Assembly (NCBI GenBank): GCA_015060165.1
Contig: SUZC01000009.1
Coordinates: 1 to 64,000, forward strand
Length of the DNA: 64,000 nt
Direction: 5' to 3'
Source of the DNA: Rikenellaceae bacterium
GTDB lineage: Bacteria; Bacteroidota; Bacteroidia; Bacteroidales; Rikenellaceae
Part shown: in pieces, positions 1-8,844 of the stretch
How the letters are laid out: each line of letters opens with the position of its first letter
Numbering within the stretch: the first letter of the stretch is position 1
Program-made: the position numbers and the translations under genes
Notes under the pieces: generated by a model
Database searches by the model: none
What the model was told of the DNA's origin: nothing
The model's input: the letters and a program-made list of their open reading frames with translations, nothing else

Positions 1-1146
1 TACTGGCAGGAGGCATTGGATGCTGTAAACGTAGCTATTGCTGCTGCTGAGAAGCAGGGTAAGGGTCTTTACGAGTACACTGACGTATATCCTTTCGGCG
101 ATGCTGATTTGGTTGGTCAGTCAGGCGTAATGAAGTATGCTTACAACTTGCGTTATATGATTTGCGAGGCTTGGAACAAGGAGCTCGTTTGGGGTTGGTC
201 AAGCTACGGTGATGTTGGTTCAGGTGGTACTTTGACTTACGCTTCACAGTTCCGTTCTTACGCTTCACAGACTGCATCTCAGTCATTCCAGTGGTTGTCT
301 GCTTCATTCAACTGCTTGAAGACATTCTACACAAAGAATGGTGTACCTATCACAGAGGATAAGACTTGGTTTGCTGAGGAGGATCAGATGAAGTTGGTTC
401 CTATGCCTAACGACAACTACCACTTGGGTTATGTACAGCCAGGTGAGACAACTATCAACTTCCACCTTAACCGTGAGCCACGTTACTATGCTTGGATTAT
501 GTTCGACCGTAGTAAGGTACGTGCTTACAACAAGGTAATGGATCTTAAGATGCGTTCTGGTGAGGAGCCCGGTGGTAACAAGGGTCACATCACTGACTAC
601 TACTGGACCGGTATCGGTACCAAGAAGTTGCAGCACCCCAAGAGCCAGCACGAGCACGCTATGAATATGATTAAGTGGCCTATGCCATTGATCCGTATGG
701 CAGATCTTTACTTGCTCCGCGCAGAGTGTGCTAACGAGGTTAAGGATAATCCTGATGCAACTATCTGGGCTGACGTTAACAAGGTACGTGCACGTGCAGG
801 TTTGCCAGCAATCGAGAAGGTTTGGGCTGATGCCAGCATCGTAAATAGTGTAGGTAAGCACTTGACTCAGGATGGTATGCGTGAGATTATCCAGACAGAG
901 CGTATGCTTGAGCTTATGTTCGAGGGCCAGCAGTACTTCGACGTACGTCGTTGGATGCGTGGTGTAGAGCTCTTCAACGATCCTATCGAGGGCTTCAACG
1001 CACCTGATGGTACAGCAGCTGAGACATTCAACCAGTTGATTACTTGGCAGCCACGTATCTTCAACTCACCTAAGCACTATTTCCAGCCAATTCCACAGGG
1101 TGAGATCGACCGTAACCCGAAGGTTGACCAGAACCCCGGTTACTAA
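1..1146 (+). CDS. SusD/RagB family outer-membrane glycan-binding lipoprotein (5' truncated)
   Basis: Open from the first base, so the N-terminus, lipoprotein signal and most of the TPR scaffold lie outside the window. The visible C-terminal portion has typical RagB/SusD features: a helix with YLLRAE, then VNKVRARAGLP, then FDVRRWMRG, and a last segment with HYFQPIPQGEIDRNP. SusD proteins sit on the cell surface and pass oligosaccharides to a TonB-dependent SusC transporter, whose gene is expected just upstream. Two lipoprotein genes follow at short spacing, forming the tail of a polysaccharide-utilisation operon. Codon use is strongly biased (GGT, CGT, AAG, GAG), like mdh and gcvH in this window, which suggests high expression. 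The glycan cannot be named from this fragment. Confidence 0.93.
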   Translation, partial: YWQEALDAVNVAIAAAEKQGKGLYEYTDVYPFGDADLVGQSGVMKYAYNLRYMICEAWNKELVWGWSSYGDVGSGGTLTYASQFRSYASQTASQSFQWLSASFNCLKTFYTKNGVPITEDKTWFAEEDQMKLVPMPNDNYHLGYVQPGETTINFHLNREPRYYAWIMFDRSKVRAYNKVMDLKMRSGEEPGGNKGHITDYYWTGIGTKKLQHPKSQHEHAMNMIKWPMPLIRMADLYLLRAECANEVKDNPDATIWADVNKVRARAGLPAIEKVWADASIVNSVGKHLTQDGMREIIQTERMLELMFEGQQYFDVRRWMRGVELFNDPIEGFNAPDGTAAETFNQLITWQPRIFNSPKHYFQPIPQGEIDRNPKVDQNPGY

Positions 1147-1187
1147 TAGTGAAGTGGTTATTAATTTAACTTAAAAACAAAAGAATT

Positions 1188-2471
1188 ATGAATATTAAAC
1201 ATCATATAGCATTATTAGCCGCTTGCGTATTGGCAACCGGAGTAATAAGTTGTAAGACTGAGTCTGATGATGTTCGTGAGAAGGAGGCTCCAGGCCAGGT
1301 AACTTGGGCTGAGTACTCTCCTACGAATGGTGGTGCCTGGATTAAGTTCGGGGCTCCTTCAGACGAGGACTTCCTCTATGTACGTGCTGAGTATACACTT
1401 GACAATGGTCAGGTTATCTCTCGCTCAAGCTCAGTTTATTCTGATAGCTTGATGGTTTCAGGTTTTGGTTCAGTTAAGCCTTACGATGTTAGGCTTTACT
1501 CTTGCGACTACTTCGCAAATGAGTCTGAGCCTTACACTCTCTCTGTAACTCCTATGGAGCCTAACGTATTTGCTGTGGCTGCTACATTGACTCCTCGTAA
1601 GGGTTTCGCAGGTATCCTTATCGAGTTGCAGAACCCAGGTCTGGAGTCTGTTGACGTTTACGTTGACATCGAGGCTCAGGACGGTTCTGGCCGTAAGGCT
1701 ACACGAGTATTTACATCGAAGGTTGCTGAGGATAAGTTGATGATCACTGATTTGGAGGCTATTCCTTACAACATCAAGATGCACGTTCGTGACCAGTATG
1801 ACAACGCAACTGAGGTTGTAGACTATGGTTCAATCACTCCTATGACTGACTACGAGTTGGCTAAGGATACTTGGTCTTGGTTGAGCGATCCATTGCTCTA
1901 TGGTAGCAACTGGGGCGGCTCTAAGCCTAACAATGATTGGTTGGCAGCTTATACTTTGGATTCAATGAAGAATGGTATGGAGTACCGTTACGATGGTTCT
2001 ATCCACAAGTTCTGGGATGGTATCACCGATACAGGTGAGGACCGCAAGAAGGGTGTAAACAGCTTCTTCCACTCAGGATTTACCGATAACGGTGGTTATC
2101 CTTTCTCTTACTTCATCAACATGGGTCGTAAGCTCCAGGCCAGCCGTGTTCGCGTATGGCAGCGTAACGATTACTTGTGGACTACTTACGGTCCTAAGAC
2201 TTTCGAGCTTTGGATTTCTGATGACTCAACTCCAGCTGACGGTATCTTGTCTGATTGGGAGTATGTAGGTATCTACTCTATTGAGAAGCCAGCAACTGAT
2301 GCTGAGGCTGCTCAGGCTGCAATCGACGGTCACGAGTTCTGGATCTATCCTGCTGAGGCTGCATTTACTCGTCCATTCAGCTACTTGCGCTTCAAGTGCG
2401 TTAAGGACTTTACTGGCAAGGGTACAATCGGTTGCTTGGCTGAGGTTACATTGTACGGTCAGGATTGCTAA
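1188..2471 (+). CDS. DUF5000-type surface lipoprotein of a SusCD operon
   Basis: 427 residues with a lipoprotein signal (charged start, hydrophobic run, GVISC with Cys near residue 22). Size and position after susD match the Bacteroidota family with DUF4959, DUF5126 and DUF5000 domains in order, here roughly residues 25-125, 125-220 and 230-425. The last domain is a galactose-binding-like beta sandwich and ends in LAEVTLYGQDC. Such proteins occupy the SusE/F position and probably help bind glycan at the cell surface. The gene starts 41 bp after the susD stop and the next gene follows 21 bp later, so all three are probably co-transcribed. Domain naming is from remembered family architecture, not a search. 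Confidence 0.82.
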   Translation: MNIKHHIALLAACVLATGVISCKTESDDVREKEAPGQVTWAEYSPTNGGAWIKFGAPSDEDFLYVRAEYTLDNGQVISRSSSVYSDSLMVSGFGSVKPYDVRLYSCDYFANESEPYTLSVTPMEPNVFAVAATLTPRKGFAGILIELQNPGLESVDVYVDIEAQDGSGRKATRVFTSKVAEDKLMITDLEAIPYNIKMHVRDQYDNATEVVDYGSITPMTDYELAKDTWSWLSDPLLYGSNWGGSKPNNDWLAAYTLDSMKNGMEYRYDGSIHKFWDGITDTGEDRKKGVNSFFHSGFTDNGGYPFSYFINMGRKLQASRVRVWQRNDYLWTTYGPKTFELWISDDSTPADGILSDWEYVGIYSIEKPATDAEAAQAAIDGHEFWIYPAEAAFTRPFSYLRFKCVKDFTGKGTIGCLAEVTLYGQDC

Positions 2472-2492
2472 TAACTTAAAAAGATTAAAGCT

Positions 2493-3314
2493 ATGAAAAT
2501 GATTAAATATTTAATTCCCGCTGTAGCATTGATGTTCGGTTTGGCATCATGCGACAACATGGACGAGCTTTACAAGGATTATAGAACAGATGTTTCTATC
2601 TATTCTACAAAGATCACTGGCTTGTCTGTACAGCCCGGTTTTAAGCGTGCCATCTTGACTTGGAACAAGCCTAAGGATGCTATCGCTAAGGGTATCGAGG
2701 TATCATGGAACGATGGCGAGAATGTTGTAACAATCGATTCTCTTGCTTCAACTTATGAGGTAAAGGATTTGGATGGTCTTACTTACACTTTCGTGGTTAA
2801 GTCTATCGACGCTTACGGCAACCGCTCACTTGCTGTTTCTACATCTGCTAAGGTTTACGGTGACGCTGACCTTGCGATTATGACTAAGCCTAAGTTCGCT
2901 TTTGTTGAGACAGCTAAACACACTCACGCTTTGAACATCAAGGAGGTTTCAGGAGCGATGAATATGTGGGGTGGTAAGTTCCTTATCACTTTGACAGGTG
3001 CTGAGAAGACTGTAGAGTTGGATCTTAGCCAGGAGTTCAACCCATTTGAGCAGAAGAGCTACGGTTACTACGCTCGTATGGTTGAGACTACTTACGACTT
3101 GGGCGAGATTCTTCCTGCTGGCGAGTACAAGATCGAGTATGAGATGAACACCTACGCTACTAACTTCCGTCAGAAGACAGGTGGTATCTTCTACTACAAC
3201 AAGATCTGTTACGACGCTTATGATTTCTCTGGCGAGGCTACTGCTGTAGCTGAGGAGATCGTGGCTCCCGAGCCCGAGCCTGAGACTCCAGAGGAGGAGA
3301 CTCCTGCTGAGTAA
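2493..3314 (+). CDS. DUF4998-type lipoprotein, last gene of the SusCD operon
   Basis: 273 residues with a lipoprotein signal ending at LASC (Cys near residue 20). Residues about 40-120 look like a fibronectin-III-type fold (FKRAILTWNKPKD, then TYTFVVKSIDAYGNRS), as in DUF4998 proteins found after SusD. The C-terminus is an unusual Pro/Glu tail (APEPEPETPEEETPAE), probably disordered. It probably binds glycan or acts as a spacer on the outer membrane. A strong terminator follows, so this is the operon's last gene. Confidence 0.78.
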   Translation: MKMIKYLIPAVALMFGLASCDNMDELYKDYRTDVSIYSTKITGLSVQPGFKRAILTWNKPKDAIAKGIEVSWNDGENVVTIDSLASTYEVKDLDGLTYTFVVKSIDAYGNRSLAVSTSAKVYGDADLAIMTKPKFAFVETAKHTHALNIKEVSGAMNMWGGKFLITLTGAEKTVELDLSQEFNPFEQKSYGYYARMVETTYDLGEILPAGEYKIEYEMNTYATNFRQKTGGIFYYNKICYDAYDFSGEATAVAEEIVAPEPEPETPEEETPAE

Positions 3315-3362
3315 TTACTCGGATTTTCAGGGGTGGCAGGCCCACCCCTCGAAATAAATTGG

Positions 3363-3397
3363 GGCCTGCTCGACATAGGTTGAGCGGGCCTTTTTTT
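3363..3397 (+). terminator. Rho-independent terminator of the SusCD operon
   Basis: Arms at 3363-3371 and 3382-3390 pair over 9 bp with one G-U, followed by seven T. A second perfect hairpin without a T tract (GGGGTGG/CCACCCC, 3330-3348) lies just before it. Confidence 0.85.
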
Positions 3398-3402
3398 AAG
3401 AG

Positions 3403-3480
3403 ATGCAGAGTTTGCTACTGTGTGTGAAAGAGTGAAAGCATTTGTGTTGAACAGTGTGAGAGTGTGTAGCGACTCTGCAT
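3403..3480. repeat. Long-looped inverted repeat downstream of the SusCD operon
   Basis: ATGCAGAGT-TT-GCTAC (3403-3418) is matched by GTAGC-G-ACTCTGCAT (3466-3480). The 14 paired bases enclose a purine/GT-rich loop of about 47 nt. It lies between two terminators and has no coding potential I can support. Confidence 0.6.
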
Positions 3481-3486
3481 AAATAA

Positions 3487-3524
3487 GAGGGTGTATGACC
3501 AATGGTCATACACCCTCGCTTTTT
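3487..3524. terminator. Perfect 14-bp hairpin terminator between convergent units
   Basis: GAGGGTGTATGACC (3487-3500) and its exact complement (3504-3517) flank a 3-nt loop, then GCTTTTT. It lies between the SusCD operon and the convergent murA gene and is the second terminator on the plus strand. Confidence 0.85.
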
Positions 3525-3594
3525 ATTATATAATATAAGGTATAAAACTTCTTCGCTCGGCCGCCTATCTGCCGGCCTCTTCTGTTGCCTTCAC

Positions 3595-3642
3595 TATCGC
3601 CCTCGTTGTCGCTCTCGTAGTCGCCCTCGTAGTCGCCTTCAG
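3595..3642 (-). repeat. Four 12-bp tandem units just past the murA stop
   Basis: Units 3595-3606, 3607-3618, 3619-3630 and 3631-3642 share the pattern nnTCGCnCTCGT with a few changes. Read on the minus strand in the murA frame, but after its TAA and a second TAG, they would encode EGDYEGDYESDNEGD. No start codon precedes them, so I do not call a gene. Confidence 0.6.
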
Positions 3643-3661
3643 GCGGGCAACACTATTGGTT

Positions 3662-4972
3662 TTAATCCTCTAGTCGGGTAATCTTGGCACCCAATGCGTT
3701 CAAGCGGGTGTCGATATTGCTGTATCCGCGATCGATTTGCTCGATGTTCTGGATAGTGCTTGTACCCTCGGCGCTCATTGCTGCAATAAGTAGAGCCACA
3801 CCGGCACGAATATCGGGTGAGGTCATCTTTGTTGCACGTAGGCGGATGTTGTGGTCGTGGCCGATAACGGTAGCACGGTGAGGATCGCAGAGGATAATCT
3901 GCGCACCCATATCAATCAACTTATCGACAAAGAAGAGACGACTCTCGAACATCTTCTGGTGGATAAGTACCGCGCCTTTAGCCTGCGTAGCCACAACAAG
4001 GAATATCGAGAGCAGGTCGGGAGTAAGACCCGGCCACGGCGCATCGGCAATATTCATAATTGAGCCATCGATAAAACTCTCGATGCTATAATGTTCCTGA
4101 CGCGGAATGTAGATATCGTCGCCTCGCTGCTCAAAGCGAATACCCATACGGGCAAATTGAGCAGGGATGATTCCAAGGTTCTCGTACGATACATTTTTGA
4201 TGGTAAGCTCCGACTGTGTCATTGCTGCCATACCGATAAAGCTACCGACCTCAATCATATCGGGCAACAAAGTATGCTCTGTTCCGCCCAACTCCTTCAC
4301 TCCCTCAATGGTGAGCAGGTTAGAGGCTATGCCTGAGATCTTTGCGCCCATGCGGTTTAGCATACGGCACAACTGCTGGATATATGGCTCACAGGCAGCA
4401 TTGTAGATGGTAGTGGTTCCCTCGGCCAGTACAGCAGCCATAATGATATTGGCTGTACCTGTAACAGATGCCTCATCTAGAAGCATATAGCAACCCTGCA
4501 ATCTCTTCGCCTCGACCGAGAAGAATCCTTCGGCCTGGTCGAAATCAAACTTTGCGCCCAATTTCTGGAATCCCAAGAAGTGGGTATCCAAACGACGTCG
4601 ACCAATCTTATCCCCACCCGGCTTAGGGATGTATCCCACGCCAAAACGAGCCAACAATGGGCCAATCATCATCACCGAACCTCGCAGACGGCGGCAACGG
4701 TTGTGATAATCGTCGCTACGCATATAATCAAGGTCGATATTCTCGGCACGGAATGAATAGGTTCCCTCGGCCAGACGCTCTACTTCGACTCCTATCGACG
4801 AAAGTAACTCGATGAGTTGCATCACATCGAGAATGGGAGGGATATTGCTGATTACCACCTTTTCGCGCGTAAGTAACGTTGCGCATAGGATTTGTAGAGC
4901 TTCATTTTTCGCACCCTGAGGCACAACCTCGCCACACAAACGGTGGCCACCTTCAACCTTGAATACTGCCAT
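3662..4972 (-). CDS. murA: UDP-N-acetylglucosamine 1-carboxyvinyltransferase, Asp-type active site
   Basis: 436 residues, normal MurA length. It transfers enolpyruvate from PEP to UDP-GlcNAc in the cytoplasm, the first committed step of peptidoglycan synthesis. Family marks include GAKNEAL with K22-N23, the EPSP-synthase-like repeat ending in DIRAGVALLIAA, and EQIDRGYSNID near the C-terminus. The active-site loop reads PKPGGDKIGRRRLD, so the residue matching Cys115 of the E. coli enzyme is Asp121 (codon 4610-4612). Asp at this site is known in naturally fosfomycin-insensitive MurA. A clear Bacteroidota promoter lies just upstream, and the gene appears to be transcribed alone. Confidence 0.95.
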   Translation of the reverse strand: MAVFKVEGGHRLCGEVVPQGAKNEALQILCATLLTREKVVISNIPPILDVMQLIELLSSIGVEVERLAEGTYSFRAENIDLDYMRSDDYHNRCRRLRGSVMMIGPLLARFGVGYIPKPGGDKIGRRRLDTHFLGFQKLGAKFDFDQAEGFFSVEAKRLQGCYMLLDEASVTGTANIIMAAVLAEGTTTIYNAACEPYIQQLCRMLNRMGAKISGIASNLLTIEGVKELGGTEHTLLPDMIEVGSFIGMAAMTQSELTIKNVSYENLGIIPAQFARMGIRFEQRGDDIYIPRQEHYSIESFIDGSIMNIADAPWPGLTPDLLSIFLVVATQAKGAVLIHQKMFESRLFFVDKLIDMGAQIILCDPHRATVIGHDHNIRLRATKMTSPDIRAGVALLIAAMSAEGTSTIQNIEQIDRGYSNIDTRLNALGAKITRLED

Positions 4973-4991
4973 AAAAAGTCTTAATTTTTAT

Positions 4992-5022
4992 CAAAGATAG
5001 CTAATTATCGGCTCTATTCAAA
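4992..5022 (-). promoter_or_regulatory. Promoter of murA (TTTG-N19-TATCTTTG)
   Basis: On the minus strand TTTG (5019-5022) is separated by 19 nt from TATCTTTG (4992-4999), matching the Bacteroidota -33/-7 consensus exactly. It sits 20 bp before the murA ATG. Confidence 0.8.
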
Positions 5023-5041
5023 GCATTGCGGGAAAAATAAT

Positions 5042-5073
5042 TTTGTACTGCGCTGGCAAATTGCTATCTTTAC
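5042..5073 (+). promoter_or_regulatory. Promoter of the DUF1080 gene
   Basis: TTTG (5042-5045), 19 nt, then TATCTTTAC (5065-5073). The -7 element differs from consensus only in the final G. It drives the gene at 5115 and is divergent from the murA promoter. Confidence 0.7.
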
Positions 5074-5114
5074 ACTACCTAAATGCAATGACAAACTATT
5101 AAAAACGATAAATT

Positions 5115-5888
5115 ATGAAGAAACTTTTACTCTCAGCGCTCACGCTTGCGATAGCTGTTGGCGCATCGGCTCAACAGAAAAAGGAGTACCCCAAACCCGA
5201 GGCTATGCGTCCTGCAATGACCGAGTTCTGGACTCCGCAACCCAAAGTGGTAACGCCCGGTGATATCAAGACCGACTCGGCCCCATCGGATGCAATTGTG
5301 CTTTTCGACGGCAAGGATTTGAGTGCCTGGAAGAGTTGTAAGACAGGCGGCGATGCCGACTGGAAGGTTCACAACGGAGTCTTTACTGTCGATAAAACCA
5401 AGGGCGACATAGTTACTCGCGAGTCGTTTGGCAGCTTCCAGCTCCACATCGAATGGTGCGTACCAAAGAATATCACAGGTACAAGCCAGGCGCGAGGCAA
5501 TAGTGGAGTATTTTTGCAGGATCGCTACGAGATTCAGATTCTCGACAATTACCAGAACGAGACCTATGCCAATGGTCAGGCCGGTAGCGTTTACAAGCAG
5601 GTTATCCCTTTGGCAAACGCAATGCGTAAGCCGGGCGAGTGGAACGTCTACGACATTATCTACAATGCTCCCGTCTTCAACGAGGACGGAACATATAAAG
5701 TTCCTCCCACAGTAACGGTTCTTCAGAATGGTATAGTACTGCTTAACAACTTCACAATTCGCGGTACTACCGAGTATATCGGCCACCCGCAGGTGAAGCC
5801 TCACGGCGACGGTCCTATCCGTTTGCAGATGCACGGCGATCCGAGCGAGGCTATCAGTTTCCGCAATATTTGGCTAAGAAAACTGTAG
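5115..5888 (+). CDS. Secreted DUF1080 / 3-keto-disaccharide hydrolase domain protein
   Basis: 257 residues with a cleavable signal peptide (MKKLLLSALTLAIAVGASAQ). The rest is a single DUF1080 domain (concanavalin-like beta sandwich), starting at IVLFDGKDLSAWK near residue 60, with GNSGVFLQDRYEIQILDN in the middle and ISFRNIWLRKL at the end. Members include hydrolases of 3-keto-glycosides, and others act on or bind polysaccharides in the periplasm. The gene has its own promoter and terminator, so no partner enzyme is indicated by context. The substrate is unknown. Confidence 0.85.
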   Translation: MKKLLLSALTLAIAVGASAQQKKEYPKPEAMRPAMTEFWTPQPKVVTPGDIKTDSAPSDAIVLFDGKDLSAWKSCKTGGDADWKVHNGVFTVDKTKGDIVTRESFGSFQLHIEWCVPKNITGTSQARGNSGVFLQDRYEIQILDNYQNETYANGQAGSVYKQVIPLANAMRKPGEWNVYDIIYNAPVFNEDGTYKVPPTVTVLQNGIVLLNNFTIRGTTEYIGHPQVKPHGDGPIRLQMHGDPSEAISFRNIWLRKL

Positions 5889-5906
5889 CAGGTAAAGGTG
5901 ATAATT

Positions 5907-5952
5907 AATATACCCCTAAGGTTTTTTCCATACCTTAGGGGTATATTATTTG
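5907..5952. terminator. 16-bp perfect hairpin terminator, bidirectional
   Basis: Arms 5907-5922 and 5932-5947 are perfectly complementary around a 9-nt loop. It separates the convergent DUF1080 gene and the FAD/Fe-S dehydrogenase gene and can serve both. Confidence 0.85.
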
Positions 5953-5972
5953 TTAGACTTAACCATTGTAGC

Positions 5973-8807
5973 TTACATCTGCTTTGTCGCAGCATCAACT
6001 AGATAGGCTATCGAGCGGTACTCCACACCCGAATGAGTCGTGAGTCCAATTTCGCAAGTACGGCTATTTGAATAGCCCTCCGAAGCCCCCGACCTCTCCA
6101 CAGCAATACGCAATTTGCGCAGTGCGTATGCGTTGAGTTCGGGCTCTGTGAAACCTTTGTCACCTGCAAATCCACAACAACCTACACCCTCGGGCAGCAC
6201 AACTCGCTTGGCACACATCTTGGCAAGTGCTATAATCTTGTCGGCAAGTCCCATTCGGCGCATCGAACAGGTGATATGCAATGCGACGGTCGCATCGATG
6301 GGTGTAAATGTCAATTTGTCGGCCACGTATGTCAATATAAACTCAGCAGGTTCGTAGAGCTTCATTTTGCCTATCTTCTCGCGCATACGATGCAGGCAAG
6401 GGCTCTGGTCGCAGAGTACCGGGTAAAGTCCCTCGTTGCTCGCACGCCATAAAGCCTCCTCCAATTCTGCGGTTTTGCGGTCGGCTATATCGCCCATACC
6501 CTTGCTCTCCCAAATAGTGCCGCAGCACAACTGCTCCATTCGCTCTGGGAAAATCACCTCATATCCGGCACGTTCCAAAATGGAAATCATAACCTCGACC
6601 TGCGCTGCATCGGTGCGATGCTTGTGGTCGGGTCCCATAGTCTGATTAATGCAACTTGGGTAATATACAACTTTCAAAGGCTTATTCTCTTTAACAGTTC
6701 GCGTCGAGTGGGTTTGGCGAAGGTCGTTGGAGATAGTATAGGCCAGCGGCATTGATGGTTGCCAGCGAGGCAAACCAACGCTATGCATCGCTTTGGCTAT
6801 CCCCGTCATCGCGCTTTCGCCCATTACTCTATGGCCTATATCAGCAAGCGACAGTAGAGGTCGCAAGGCAGATTTTACTCCAGCGATGTGGTTGGCGGCG
6901 AACTCTCCCGCACGATAACCAAGACTCCCTTTTGGTAAATTATCTGCGCGAAGCTGATGGGTGAGTTCTCCCATATTTATCTTCAATGGGCAACTTGTCG
7001 AACAAAGACCATCGCCGGCGCAGGTCTTCTCACCCAGATATTTATACTGCTTTTCAAGCTCTTCAAGCAACGTGAGATTCTCGCCCGTAGCACTCAGGCG
7101 GGCAATCTCGCGACGAATAACTATTCGTTGACGTGACGAAAGAGTGAATCCACAACTCACACAATTCACCTCGCAGAATCCACACTCAATGCAGCGATCG
7201 ATGAGGTTATGCGTGAGAGGTAGAGGCTTGAAATTTGAGAGATGACAACGCGCGTCATTGTTGAAAATCACCCCGGGATTAAATATCCCCTGCGGGTCGA
7301 ACAACCGCTTAATTTCGCGCATAATCTCAAAAGCCTTATCGCCCCACTCGCGGCGTACGTATGGAGCCATATTGCGACCTGTACCGTGTTCTGCTTTCAA
7401 CGAGCCATCGTAACGGTCGAGAACAAGATCGGCTACATCCTCCATCAACTGCTCATAACGAGCTACCTCGGCATCATTCGAGAAGGATTGGTTGATGATG
7501 AAGTGATAGTTGCCCTCCAAGGCGTGGCCATAGATGCAGGCATCGTCGTAGCCGTGTTTGTCGAGCAACTCGGCCAGCTGGGCCGTAGCTTCAGGCAGAT
7601 GCTCAATCGGGAAGGCTACATCCTCTATTAGACAAGTCGTACCCTCTCGACGAGAGCCTCCGACCGATGGGAATATGCCAGCACGAATTGTCCAATATTT
7701 GGCCTGCTCTGCATCGTCGGCCGTAAAATGAGCCGGCACGTAGAGCTTGAATTGCTGCAACAGAGACTCTATGTGCTCTATATTTTGCTGTAACTCCTCG
7801 GGCGAATGGGCCTTCGTCTCGGTAAGTACAGCTGTGAGATTCTCTCCAGTTGGGTCATTTACCGATGCCAAAGATTTGCTATCCAGGAGCTCGGCGCTAT
7901 GAACTATTCGTTGCGAAGCATTATCATACAACGGTCGCATAGCAACAACGGCCCGACACGCCTCGTCTATCGAGTCGAAGTAGAGCATTGCCGATGCTTT
8001 GTATTTATAGTCGCGCTCGTTCTGCATCGTAACCTCCGACATAAAACCGAGCGTTCCTTCCGAGCCTACCATCAGGTGTGCAATGATATCAAATACATCG
8101 TCATGCTGTACCAATGGTAGCAGATTCAGACCTACAACATTTTTAATAGAGTATTTCTTAAGGATGCGTTGCGTGAGTTCTTTGTCGGCTCGCACCCGAT
8201 CGCGCAGAGCCTCTATTGCTGCAATAAAATCGTAATGGGTCGAAAAAAACTCCTCGCGGCTGCGTCGTGAACCCGTATCGAGTAGCGTACCATCGCTGAA
8301 AATTATTCGCATCGACTCTAACACCTTATCGCTATTGGCGTGCGTACCACAATTCATTCCCGAGGCGTTGTTCATTACAATACCTCCCACCATAGCACTC
8401 TTTATCGAAGCAGGGTCGGGCGAGAATCGGTAGCCATACGGCTGCAGAACTTCGCTCACCCTGGCACCGACAACTCCTGGTTGCAGACGAATCTTACGGC
8501 CCTCGTCGAGTACTTCGTAGCCTTCCCAATTTTTAGCAGCCACAACAAGCACCGAATCGCTCACCGATTGTCCCGACAGACTTGTACCTGCAGCTCGGAA
8601 GGTAAGCGACACATTGTTTTGCGCAGCTGTCGCAATTATGCGGATCATCTCACTCTCGTTTGCTGCACGCACAACAATCTGTGGCACCAATCGATAGAAT
8701 CCGGCATCGGTTCCCCACGCCAAACGACGCAAATAATCTGTATAGATACGCTCCTCTGGAATAAAGGCCTTCACAGAGCTAAGAAATTTATGATGTCTCT
8801 CGGTCAT
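5973..8807 (-). CDS. FAD-binding and Fe-S-binding 2-hydroxyacid dehydrogenase (YdiJ/GlcD-GlpC fusion type)
   Basis: 944 residues. The N-terminus (about 40-530) is a GlcD-like FAD domain with GTSLSGQSVSDS and the GGIVMNNASGMNCGTHANSD loop. Residues about 545-640 carry two Fe-S motifs (CIECGFCEVNC and CAGDGLCSTSCP). The C-terminal third has two cysteine-rich CCG modules (CCGTIWES, CCGFAGDKG) as in GlpC/LldE proteins. Such fusions oxidise D-2-hydroxyacids such as D-lactate or D-2-hydroxyglutarate and pass electrons to quinone at the membrane. The substrate cannot be assigned. The gene is monocistronic, with a -7-like TACCTTTG about 30 bp upstream. Confidence 0.88.
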   Translation of the reverse strand: MTERHHKFLSSVKAFIPEERIYTDYLRRLAWGTDAGFYRLVPQIVVRAANESEMIRIIATAAQNNVSLTFRAAGTSLSGQSVSDSVLVVAAKNWEGYEVLDEGRKIRLQPGVVGARVSEVLQPYGYRFSPDPASIKSAMVGGIVMNNASGMNCGTHANSDKVLESMRIIFSDGTLLDTGSRRSREEFFSTHYDFIAAIEALRDRVRADKELTQRILKKYSIKNVVGLNLLPLVQHDDVFDIIAHLMVGSEGTLGFMSEVTMQNERDYKYKASAMLYFDSIDEACRAVVAMRPLYDNASQRIVHSAELLDSKSLASVNDPTGENLTAVLTETKAHSPEELQQNIEHIESLLQQFKLYVPAHFTADDAEQAKYWTIRAGIFPSVGGSRREGTTCLIEDVAFPIEHLPEATAQLAELLDKHGYDDACIYGHALEGNYHFIINQSFSNDAEVARYEQLMEDVADLVLDRYDGSLKAEHGTGRNMAPYVRREWGDKAFEIMREIKRLFDPQGIFNPGVIFNNDARCHLSNFKPLPLTHNLIDRCIECGFCEVNCVSCGFTLSSRQRIVIRREIARLSATGENLTLLEELEKQYKYLGEKTCAGDGLCSTSCPLKINMGELTHQLRADNLPKGSLGYRAGEFAANHIAGVKSALRPLLSLADIGHRVMGESAMTGIAKAMHSVGLPRWQPSMPLAYTISNDLRQTHSTRTVKENKPLKVVYYPSCINQTMGPDHKHRTDAAQVEVMISILERAGYEVIFPERMEQLCCGTIWESKGMGDIADRKTAELEEALWRASNEGLYPVLCDQSPCLHRMREKIGKMKLYEPAEFILTYVADKLTFTPIDATVALHITCSMRRMGLADKIIALAKMCAKRVVLPEGVGCCGFAGDKGFTEPELNAYALRKLRIAVERSGASEGYSNSRTCEIGLTTHSGVEYRSIAYLVDAATKQM

Positions 8808-8836
8808 ACGACTTCGGGTTAATGGTTACTCCTACA

Positions 8837-8844
8837 CAAAGGTA
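8837..8844 (-). promoter_or_regulatory. -7 element of the FAD/Fe-S dehydrogenase
   Basis: TACCTTTG on the minus strand, about 30 bp before the ATG at 8807. No matching TTTG is seen at -33, so only the -7 half is supported. Confidence 0.45.

Noticed and set aside
3595..3642. CRISPR array
   Set aside because: Units are 12 bp with no spacers; nothing else in the window has repeat-spacer periodicity.
5133..5834. Minus-strand frame of 233 codons over the DUF1080 gene
   Set aside because: Antisense shadow of a well-supported secreted protein, with no recognisable domain.
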